From: Planctomycetota bacterium
GTDB taxonomy: Bacteria; Planctomycetota; UBA1135; UBA2386
NCBI GenBank assembly: GCA_020851075.1
Contig: JADZDL010000340.1
Location: 1-41,473 of the forward strand
Length of the DNA: 41,473 nucleotides
Direction: 5' to 3'
The notes beneath the pieces are model-generated. The model saw nothing but the letters and a program-made list of their open reading frames with translations. It ran no database searches and was not told the DNA's origin. This document shows positions 35,036 through 41,473 of this stretch, piece after piece. A program made the position numbers and the translations under genes. Numbering within the stretch: position 1 is the stretch's first letter; every line of letters begins with the position of its first letter.

Positions 35036-36291
35036 CACGGCAACACCACCCCGCGCGAGCCACCGGCAATCGCGACGGTGCTCGTGCCACCTGCCGACAG
35101 CTGCCCCGGGATCAGCGCGTAGACCTCGCCGCGCAGCAGGCTGAACGGATCCCCGCTCGGCGACGGTGGCACCAATTCTGCTTGCAGCGCGCCGGCTGGC
35201 CCCGCAACGAGCCGCGCGGGCACCGCCTGTAACCGCGCGTTCGGCTGCCATGGCGCACCACCGTGTGGCAACTGCGCACCGAGCTCGCCGGGATCGGCGC
35301 CGACCATGGCCAGCAGGAGCGGGCGCACGAGCAGATCGAACACCGTAAAGCTCGACGCCGGATTGCCCGGCAACCCGAACACGAATTGTGGCCCGGTCGC
35401 CCGTTCCCGCACGCCGAAGAAGGTTGGTTTGCCCGGCTTCAGGTCGATGCCGTGAAACTGCTCGCGCACCCCGAGGCCCTGCAGCGTGCCATGCACGAGG
35501 TCGTGGGTGCCCTTGCTGACGCCGCCGATCGTGATCAGCACATCCGCACCGTCGAGACCACGCTGCAGCATGGCCCGCAATTCGGGCTCCGAATCAGGCG
35601 CGATGCCAAGGCGCACACCACGCGCGCCAACTTCGTGCACCTGCGCCGCCAGGGCCCAACTGTTGCTCTCGCGCACCTGATGCGGTGCAGGCTCGTTTGT
35701 CACGGGCACCACTTCATCGCCGGTCGCCACGATGGCCACCACGACCTTGGTGAAGACGGGCACGGTCGCAACCCCGAGCACGGCGAGGGCCCCGATCTGC
35801 GCGGCACCGATGCGGCAACCCGCCGACAATACCAACTGTCCGGCGGCGACCTCGCTGCCGAGCCGGCGCACGTTCTGGCCACCGCGAACCGCCTGCTGCA
35901 GGGTCACGTTCGCCCCGGCAAAACCGGAAGTGTGCTCGACCTGGACCACGGCATCAGCCCCCGACGGCACCACCGCCCCGGTCATGATGCGGATCGCTTC
36001 GCCGGCGGCCACCGCGCGCCCGAACGGGGTCCCAGCAAGGCTCTCACCGACCACCGGCAACACCGTGCCGGCCGCCAGACCAGCGCTGCCGGCATGGACC
36101 GCAAAACCATCCATCGCCGAGCGATCGGTCGCCGGCCATGGGCCTGCGGCGTGCATCGACTTCGCCAGGAAGCGCCCGTGGGCCTGCTCCAGCGCCACCA
36201 TCTCGACAGAACGGGACGCCGCGCCCTGGGACGCGCAGAAGCTAGCGAGGACTTGAGCCCGCGCTTCGACCAACGAAATCGCCTTCGCCAT
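35035..36291 (-). CDS. moeA: molybdopterin molybdotransferase MoeA
   Basis: 418 residues starting from ATG 36291 (a TTG at 36294 is also in frame). MoeA inserts molybdate into adenylylated molybdopterin in molybdenum-cofactor synthesis. Visible blocks are ATDRSAMDGFAV near residue 60, IRIMTGAVVPSGADAVV, VVVAIVATGDEVV, VLITIGGVSKGTHDLV and VFGLPGNPASSFTVFDLLVRPLL; the C-terminal domain IV is present. No other Moco gene is nearby. The possible link to the selenoprotein downstream (formate dehydrogenases often need both Mo and Sec) is only a thought. The 99-nt gap to cheX shows no obvious terminator, so the gene may belong to the same transcript. Confidence 0.95.
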   Translation of the reverse strand: MAKAISLVEARAQVLASFCASQGAASRSVEMVALEQAHGRFLAKSMHAAGPWPATDRSAMDGFAVHAGSAGLAAGTVLPVVGESLAGTPFGRAVAAGEAIRIMTGAVVPSGADAVVQVEHTSGFAGANVTLQQAVRGGQNVRRLGSEVAAGQLVLSAGCRIGAAQIGALAVLGVATVPVFTKVVVAIVATGDEVVPVTNEPAPHQVRESNSWALAAQVHEVGARGVRLGIAPDSEPELRAMLQRGLDGADVLITIGGVSKGTHDLVHGTLQGLGVREQFHGIDLKPGKPTFFGVRERATGPQFVFGLPGNPASSFTVFDLLVRPLLLAMVGADPGELGAQLPHGGAPWQPNARLQAVPARLVAGPAGALQAELVPPSPSGDPFSLLRGEVYALIPGQLSAGGTSTVAIAGGSRGVVLP

Positions 36292-36390
36292 CAACTCGCC
36301 TCGGAAAACGCCCGGCCTCGCGAGAGTGCGAACGGGGCGTTACCTCGACAGTGCCGGGCGAGACGGCTTCGCGCAAGCGTTCCGTGCCGG

Positions 36391-36861
36391 TCAGCGCCAG
36401 CAACACGCGAGCAGCAGGAAGCCGCTATCGGCCTTGAGCACGGTGGTCCAGCCGCAACCAGCCGCGACCGCATCGATGTGCTCGCTGACCCCGGTATCGT
36501 CGAGGGTCGCGGGCAGGCTCAACCGCAGCGGTGTTTCGGCCCCACCCATCGCCATCACGAGTTCACCGCCGAGCACGTTGGCCAATTCGTGCACCGTGGC
36601 TTCGGCGTGCTCATCGACGTCGATCTCCTCCTGCTCGACGCCCATCATGCTGGCCGCGACCTCGGCCAGGAATCCGCGCGACGCCGAGACGACGACCCAG
36701 GCACTGTGCTGGTCGCCGGTGATCTCGATCTTGGCGTGCGTGGTGCATTGGGCGAGCGTCTCACCCACCGTTTCTTCGGCGGGTTCCGTGAACACGAACG
36801 CCATGCGCTCGAGGGCGTTGGCGGCGGTCTGCTGAAAGTCCTCGGCTGTGATCGTGCTCAT
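36391..36861 (-). CDS. cheX: CheX-like chemotaxis phosphatase
   Basis: 156 residues matching the CheX/CheC phosphatase fold. The ExxN active-site motif is seen as HELANVLGGEL (Glu92, Asn95), preceded by the ADxxxEMxN-like helix position and by strands such as HSAWVVVSAS. CheX dephosphorylates CheY-P. The adjacent upstream gene is a CheY-like receiver (7-nt gap), the expected substrate. The second ExxN motif of CheC is not evident, which supports CheX. The last residues (LLLACCWR) are slightly unusual in having adjacent Cys. Confidence 0.85.
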   Translation of the reverse strand: MSTITAEDFQQTAANALERMAFVFTEPAEETVGETLAQCTTHAKIEITGDQHSAWVVVSASRGFLAEVAASMMGVEQEEIDVDEHAEATVHELANVLGGELVMAMGGAETPLRLSLPATLDDTGVSEHIDAVAAGCGWTTVLKADSGFLLLACCWR

Positions 36862-36868
36862 GGTCCCG

Positions 36869-37252
36869 TTACCCCTTCGCCCCGAAGAGTTCCGCGACGA
36901 GCGTGCGCAGGTCTTCCGGCTCGAATGGCTTGCGCAGGTAGTGGGTGACGCCCAGTTCGGTCATCCGCTCCAGGCGCTTCTTGTTGCCTTCCGTCGTGAC
37001 GAGGGCAACCTTCACCTTGGCCAAAGCGGGCAACTTGGCCTTGTGCTCGACGAACTGGAACCCATCCATGACGGGCATGTTGATATCGAGCAGCACCACA
37101 TCCGCCGGGTCGGTGGCGAGCGCATCGAGCGCTTCCTGGCCGTTGCGGGCCTCGCGCACGAGCGCTGCCGGCACCCCCGCCTGCAGCACCGCGCGTCGGG
37201 CTGTGGCGCGCAGCAGCGGCGAATCGTCAACGATGAGGATCTTGTAGTTCAT
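36869..37252 (-). CDS. cheY: CheY-like single-domain response regulator
   Basis: 127 residues from ATG 37252, which overlaps the cheD stop (ATGA); the upstream in-frame extension is within cheD. Receiver landmarks are Asp9-Asp10 in VDDS, phosphoacceptor Asp56 in LLDINMP, Thr86/Thr87 in VTTEG, and Lys108 in RKPF. There is no output domain, so it is a diffusible CheY-type regulator phosphorylated by the neighbouring CheA. Whether it targets a flagellar motor or another output cannot be told from the window, as no flagellar gene is present. Confidence 0.93.
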   Translation of the reverse strand: MNYKILIVDDSPLLRATARRAVLQAGVPAALVREARNGQEALDALATDPADVVLLDINMPVMDGFQFVEHKAKLPALAKVKVALVTTEGNKKRLERMTELGVTHYLRKPFEPEDLRTLVAELFGAKG

Positions 37253-37794
37253 GGTTCCTTGCCTTGGGGAACGGGCGTGGTCTTCATTCCCTGCGCCCAC
37301 AGCGCCCCTTCCTTGTCGCGCGTTCGCAGTTTGACTTCGCCCGTGGAGAGGTTGAGCGTCATCGTACGGGCCTGGCCGCCTCCCGTATCCTCGGCGGCCA
37401 GGATCGTGCCATCCTTCCAGAAGATCTTGCGGAGGATCGTGCGGTTGCGCTTACCGATCGCAAACACCCCCGCGTCATTGATGATCTCGGCGCCGCCAGC
37501 GGCGCAGACAATGAGGCGATCCTTGCGGGCGCCCGCTTCGGCGAGCTTGCGGAACATGAGCGGAATGCCGGTCGTGGCATACATGAAGGGCTTCAGCTCC
37601 TTCGGATCCGCCTGCTCCGCTGGTTGCGGCAGCATGAAGTGCAACAACGCCCCGACCTTGGCAATCGGATCGAACGCGGACAGCCCGATGCACGAGCCGA
37701 GCGCATAGGTCACGAGGTGACCCTGGGTGGCCTTGCCGACCGCCATGTCGGCAACACCTACCACGATTCCGGTACCTGGGACGTAGTCGGACAC
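37249..37794 (-). CDS. cheD: chemoreceptor glutamine deamidase CheD
   Basis: 181 residues; GTG 37794 is 3 nt after the cheW stop. CheD deamidates Gln in methyl-accepting chemotaxis proteins and, in CheC/CheX systems, can bind the phosphatase. Signature: YALGSCIGLSAFD with catalytic Cys35, ALLHFMLP with His52, and a later IVCAAGGAEII segment. A Thr near 117-120 could complete the triad. It is typical of Bacillus/Thermotoga-type adaptation systems, which also use CheC/CheX phosphatases, so its occurrence next to cheX is consistent. Confidence 0.93.
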   Translation of the reverse strand: MSDYVPGTGIVVGVADMAVGKATQGHLVTYALGSCIGLSAFDPIAKVGALLHFMLPQPAEQADPKELKPFMYATTGIPLMFRKLAEAGARKDRLIVCAAGGAEIINDAGVFAIGKRNRTILRKIFWKDGTILAAEDTGGGQARTMTLNLSTGEVKLRTRDKEGALWAQGMKTTPVPQGKEP

Positions 37795-37797
37795 TGG

Positions 37798-38310
37798 TCA
37801 GGCCACCTGTCCGAGCAATGCGGGATTGAGGTCGCCGATGACCTTCTCGATATCGAGCAGGATCAACACACGATCTTTGAGCTTGCCAAGGCCGGCGATG
37901 TAGTCGCCGGCGGCATTCGCGCAACGCGGCGCGGTCTCGAACTGCTCACTCTCGACGGTCAGCACTTCGCTGACGGTGTCGACGATGCAGCCGACCTGCA
38001 CGGCACTTTCGCCTTCGCGGCCGACGTCCACGACCACGATACACGTCTCGTTGGTGTAGTCCGTGGGCTCCATGCCAAACTTCAAGCGCAGATCGATCAC
38101 CGGGATGATCTTGCCACGCAGGTTGATGACCCCGCGCACGAAGTCGGGTGTGCGCGGCAGCGGCGTCACATCGACCATGCCGATGATCTCGCGCACCTTC
38201 AGGATGGCGATGCCGTACTCTTCCTTGGAAAGATAGAACGACAGGAACTTGCCCGCCGCAAACGCGGCCGCAGCCAGTGCCTTACCCTTGTTCTCGATCG
38301 TGCCATTCAT
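37798..38310 (-). CDS. cheW: chemotaxis adaptor protein CheW
   Basis: 170 residues from ATG 38310, preceded by TTAGGAAACAACACC, a moderate ribosome binding site. The SH3-like CheW fold is visible in FLSFYLSKEEYGIAILKVREIIGMVDVTPLPRTPDFVRGVINLRGKIIPVIDLRLKFG-type blocks (YGI..I..V.EI, P..P.F..G.INLRG..IPVIDLR). CheW bridges receptors and CheA. The N-terminal extension (about 20 residues, Ala/Lys-rich) is longer than usual. It sits 11 nt downstream of cheA. Confidence 0.95.
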   Translation of the reverse strand: MNGTIENKGKALAAAAFAAGKFLSFYLSKEEYGIAILKVREIIGMVDVTPLPRTPDFVRGVINLRGKIIPVIDLRLKFGMEPTDYTNETCIVVVDVGREGESAVQVGCIVDTVSEVLTVESEQFETAPRCANAAGDYIAGLGKLKDRVLILLDIEKVIGDLNPALLGQVA

Positions 38311-38321
38311 GGTGTTGTTTC

Positions 38322-40985
38322 CTAAGAGACGCCGACGGCGGAGTTGACCAACGAGCCGACATCCAGAATCAGCGCGATGCGTCCATCGCTCATGATCGCG
38401 CCGCCGGAGACTCCGCAGACGCGGTCGCCCTGCATGCCCAGTGACTTGATCACGACCTGCTGCTGCCCGAGGATCTCGTCCACGAACAAGCAACTGCGGT
38501 CGCCATCGACCTCGACGACGATCAGGATGCCCTCCGTCATGTCGTCGAAGCCACTCGACTGCTCAAAGATCTGCTTCAACCGGTAGATCGGCAGCACGGT
38601 GCCGCGCACGCGCACGCATTCGCCGCGATCGATGAGGTAGTGAACATCGTCATTGCCGGGCCGGAAGCTCTGCTCGATGCTCAGTGTCGGCACGACATAC
38701 CGTTCGCGTCCCACACGAACGACCATGCCATCGATGATGGCCAGCGTCAGCGGCAGTCGCATGCGGAACGTGGTGCCCTCGCCAAGACGACTCTCGATCT
38801 CGATCTTGCCGCGCAAGGCTTCGATGTTGCGGCGCACGACGTCCATGCCGACGCCGCGGCCACTGAGATCGGTGACCTTCTCGGCCGTCGAGAAGCCGGG
38901 CAGGAAGATGATGCCAAACGCCTCGGCATCCGACATGTCCTGTGGTTTGGTCTCGGCGGGCAGCAGTCCCTTTTCGACGGCCTTCTGCACGACCCGGTTC
39001 TTGTCGATGCCGCGGCCATCGTCCTGGATCTCGATCACGATCGAGCCACCCTGATGGTACGCGCGCAGCAGCAGCTGCCCTTCGAGGTTCTTGCCGGCCA
39101 GGCGCCGATTGTCGGGCACCTCGATGCCGTGGTCGATCGCGTTGCGGATCATGTGCACCAGCGGATCCGAAATCTGCTCGACCACGTTGCGATCCAGTTC
39201 GGTGTCTTCCCCCTGGATCGTGAGCGCAACCTTCTTGCCCGATTTGCTGGCGACGTCGCGCACGAGGCGCGCCATCTTCTGGAAGGTCGGCTTCACCGTC
39301 ACCATGCGCAGCGACATCGCCGCTTCCTGCAGGTCGCGCGTGATCTTGCCGACTTGGCTGATATTGCGCGCGAGCGATTGGCTATCAAGGCGCTGGATGG
39401 CCTGATCCTGGAGCACCATCGATTGCGCGATCACGAGTTCGCCGACCATGTCGACGAGCATGTCGAGGCGCGTCGTGCTCACCTTGACGGTGCGCTCGAT
39501 CTTTGCGGCCTTGTGTTCGGTGGCGTCCTCGGACGCCGGCGCTTCTTTGCCCGATGCCGTCGAAGGCCTTGGTTGCGGCTTCAACACCTGTTTGTCGACG
39601 GGCTTCTCGGCGACCGCCTTGTTGGCAACGGGGCGCTCCACGACCGTTGGCTCCGTCGCGCCGGACTTCGGCTCAGGCACCACTGCGTCGCACTCCGCCT
39701 GGACCATCGCCTCGCACGGCGCCGGCTCTTCCACAGCCACGTTCGTCGCTGCCGATTCTTCGCGCGACGAAGCCTTCTGCAGCTTTCCGACCAAGGTCTT
39801 GAGCTGGCTCTGCAGCGGCGCCGGCTGGCCCTCGATCGAGTTGATCATCTGGTTGATCAAGTCGCCCGATGCGAGGATCAAGTCCACGTCATCCTGGCAG
39901 AAGTTCATGCGCTGCGAACGCGCCTGGTCGAGCAGGGTCTCCGAGACGTGGGCCAGTTCGACGAGTGGCGTGAGGTTCAAGAACCCGGCGACGCCCTTGA
40001 TGGTGTGGAAGGCCCGGAACGTGAGGTTGATGTGCTCGAGGTCGTTCTTGTTGCCTTCGAGCGCGAGCATGGCCGCTTCGGCCTCCACGAGATGCGACCG
40101 CGCCTCGGTGACAAACTCGGGCAGGCTGTCCGCAAACTCGCCGCCCACTTCCAGCTGCACACGCGGTTCATCGCCCGTAGGGCCGGCGGTCGTCGCCCCC
40201 CCCGTATCAGCTGCGATCTTGCGCAGCTTTTCGAGCAGCATCGTGACGTCCGGAAACTCGGCGCGCGCGTCGCGCGTCAATCGATCGAGGAACTGCTTGA
40301 GCACGTCGGCGCACTCCAGCATGACGTCGACCGGGAACCCGCGCTGGCTCTCGGTGCACGCATCGATGGTTGTCTCGGCCTGGTGGCAGAGTTGCTGCGG
40401 CCCACCCATGTTGAGCACGCCGAACTCCGCCTTCATCGTGTGCACGACGCGGCGGATGCCACCGATCGTCTCAACCTGGTCCTGGCTGCTTTCGACCGCC
40501 AGGATGTCCTCTTCGAGTTCGGCGACCGAACCAATGGCGTGGGAAACAAACATGCCCACGGTCTCAAGGAAGTGCTTTTCCTCCTCAGGATCGGGAATGG
40601 TCAACAGCGGCGGCGGCACGATTTCGACCGCTCCGCCCCCCTTGCCACTCTGCACGGCGCAGGCGCAAGCGAAGTCGACCAGGCGACTGAGATGCTCGAT
40701 CACCATCTCGGCATGCGGCGCGTAACTCTGGTCATCCAGACCAAGCTGCTGCAAGGTCTCGGCGCCGACCCGGCAGAGTCTCGCCAGTTCGTCGAGCGAC
40801 GTATGGGAGGCATCTTGCTCCAAGGCCTTCATCTCGCGCACGAGATCGGCGACGGCCTTTTGGCCTTCGCTACGTACGCGTTCGACGACTTTCTGAAGGT
40901 TCTCGATACCGGTTGCTAAGACCATTCTGACGGCTCCAACGGCGGCGTGTTTTCCTGCGACCACGCCCGTATCGGAACCAGTCAT
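38322..40985 (-). CDS. cheA: chemotaxis histidine kinase CheA with two HPt domains
   Basis: 887 residues from ATG 40985; ATG 40925 (MVLATGIENLQKVV) is an alternative. Order: N-terminal helical region (1-120), a first HPt-like domain with VVHTMKAEFG (His182, in which the usual Gly after Lys is Ala), a second HPt with AFHTIKGVAGFL (His327), a Pro/Ala/Glu linker, the dimerisation domain (VSTTRLDMLVDMVGELVIAQSMV), the HATPase domain (N-box HMIRNAIDHGIE, G1 DDGRGID, G2 GRGVGMDVVRRN) and a C-terminal CheW-like domain. It autophosphorylates and should donate phosphate to CheY. Only His327 has a fully canonical HTIKG context; the first domain may be a modulatory or vestigial HPt. There is no separate P2 domain that I recognise. 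Confidence 0.93.
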   Translation of the reverse strand: MTGSDTGVVAGKHAAVGAVRMVLATGIENLQKVVERVRSEGQKAVADLVREMKALEQDASHTSLDELARLCRVGAETLQQLGLDDQSYAPHAEMVIEHLSRLVDFACACAVQSGKGGGAVEIVPPPLLTIPDPEEEKHFLETVGMFVSHAIGSVAELEEDILAVESSQDQVETIGGIRRVVHTMKAEFGVLNMGGPQQLCHQAETTIDACTESQRGFPVDVMLECADVLKQFLDRLTRDARAEFPDVTMLLEKLRKIAADTGGATTAGPTGDEPRVQLEVGGEFADSLPEFVTEARSHLVEAEAAMLALEGNKNDLEHINLTFRAFHTIKGVAGFLNLTPLVELAHVSETLLDQARSQRMNFCQDDVDLILASGDLINQMINSIEGQPAPLQSQLKTLVGKLQKASSREESAATNVAVEEPAPCEAMVQAECDAVVPEPKSGATEPTVVERPVANKAVAEKPVDKQVLKPQPRPSTASGKEAPASEDATEHKAAKIERTVKVSTTRLDMLVDMVGELVIAQSMVLQDQAIQRLDSQSLARNISQVGKITRDLQEAAMSLRMVTVKPTFQKMARLVRDVASKSGKKVALTIQGEDTELDRNVVEQISDPLVHMIRNAIDHGIEVPDNRRLAGKNLEGQLLLRAYHQGGSIVIEIQDDGRGIDKNRVVQKAVEKGLLPAETKPQDMSDAEAFGIIFLPGFSTAEKVTDLSGRGVGMDVVRRNIEALRGKIEIESRLGEGTTFRMRLPLTLAIIDGMVVRVGRERYVVPTLSIEQSFRPGNDDVHYLIDRGECVRVRGTVLPIYRLKQIFEQSSGFDDMTEGILIVVEVDGDRSCLFVDEILGQQQVVIKSLGMQGDRVCGVSGGAIMSDGRIALILDVGSLVNSAVGVS

Positions 40986-41024
40986 TGCGACACTTGAGCA
41001 AGTCGCAATCGCTTCGCTTATGGA

Positions 41025-41473
41025 CTACCCGCCAGCCATGGCTGCGCCACAGAGTTTGTAGAGCAATCGGGCACCAACATTGGCGTCCCACTCGTCCTGG
41101 CCCGGGGCGACTTCGACGAGATCAAACCCCACAATGCGCCGTCCACTCTCCACGACCGCCCCGATCATGTGCACCGCTTCGGCAAACGACAGGCCGCCCG
41201 GAACCGGGGTGCCGGTGTGCGGGCACAACGCCGGGTCGAATCCGTCAATGTCGAAACTCACGTAGACATTCCGTGGCAGGGCAGCAATCGCCTCCTGACA
41301 GAGCGTGTCGAACGTGACGCCTTCAAAACGACGCCGCTGCCAAACGCCATCAAAGTGCGTGATCACGCGACCACCACTTGCCTGGATGGCATGGAACTCC
41401 TGTTCGCAGAAGTCGCGAATGCCTACCTGGACGAGCCTCTGCACCCCCGCCACGTCCCGCAACACGTTGTCCA
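41025..41473 (-). CDS. arginase/agmatinase-family ureohydrolase (5' end outside window)
   Basis: C-terminal part of about 148 residues; the frame remains open to the window edge (DNVLRDVAGVQRLVQVGIRDF...), so the start lies beyond. The metal-binding signature VSFDIDGFDPALCPHTGTPVPGGLSF corresponds to the SxDxDxxDPxxxPxxGTPxxGG block of arginases and agmatinases, with Asp residues ligating Mn. A second block is RIVGFDLVEVAPGQDE. Sequence style is closer to agmatinase (SpeB) than arginase, but substrate cannot be fixed from this part. The stop is 39 nt before the cheA start; a functional link to chemotaxis is not implied. Confidence 0.85.
   Translation of the reverse strand, partial: DNVLRDVAGVQRLVQVGIRDFCEQEFHAIQASGGRVITHFDGVWQRRRFEGVTFDTLCQEAIAALPRNVYVSFDIDGFDPALCPHTGTPVPGGLSFAEAVHMIGAVVESGRRIVGFDLVEVAPGQDEWDANVGARLLYKLCGAAMAGG

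Noticed and set aside
38640..40919. 759-codon plus-strand open frame
   Set aside because: Antisense of cheA; all CheA motifs are on the minus strand.
40987..41006. Hairpin between the ureohydrolase gene and cheA
   Set aside because: GCGA/TCGC and CTT/AAG pair only with a 2-nt bulge and no T-run follows; too weak to call.

Overview
The window is GC-rich bacterial chromosome with tightly packed genes and no rRNA, tRNA, CRISPR array or mobile element that I can recognise. The gene content suggests Planctomycetota or a close relative. The clues are a long MoxR / DUF58 / BatA-like / VWA / PQQ-repeat / terpenoid-cyclase-fold operon followed by a DUF4175-like protein, a very long Ala/Gln-rich coiled coil and a Gln/Gly/Pro-rich secreted protein, together with mostly weak or absent Shine-Dalgarno sequences. 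The phylum call is an inference from gene style, not from a marker gene.

Plus strand, 1-24233. Two tandem Uma2-family nuclease-fold genes (the first cut by the window edge) converge on a minus-strand secreted protein with carboxypeptidase-regulatory-like repeats. An M48 lipoprotein protease and a small FtsB-like membrane protein follow. Then comes the nine-gene MoxR operon (4818-23779). Its 5' part carries conspicuous non-coding structure: a 16-bp tandem repeat before moxR, two large inverted repeats after it, and a CTCTGGTC-rich pyrimidine leader before the DUF58 gene. The products are predicted to form a MoxR-driven VWA system at the inner membrane, with exported repeat and coiled-coil partners. 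A small lipoprotein gene ends this half.

Minus strand, 24243-41473 (described in transcription order). A partial arginase/agmatinase-family gene is followed by a chemotaxis set (cheA with two HPt domains, cheW, cheD, cheY, cheX), moeA, lnt, two single-pass membrane proteins of unknown role, and the rod-shape operon mreB-mreC-mreD-mrdA-rodA. The last gene is a secreted thioredoxin-fold protein.

The most interesting item is that last gene (24243-25184, minus). Its reading frame is interrupted only by one TGA, placed exactly where the first Cys of a thioredoxin CxxC should be (TGA-Thr-Pro-Cys). Starting 16 nt after the TGA is a hairpin with a GGUC apical loop and a bulged U, as expected of a bacterial SECIS element. 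I read it as a periplasmic selenocysteine (UxxC) thioredoxin-like protein, 66 nt downstream of rodA. An ordinary annotation would split it into two meaningless ORFs.
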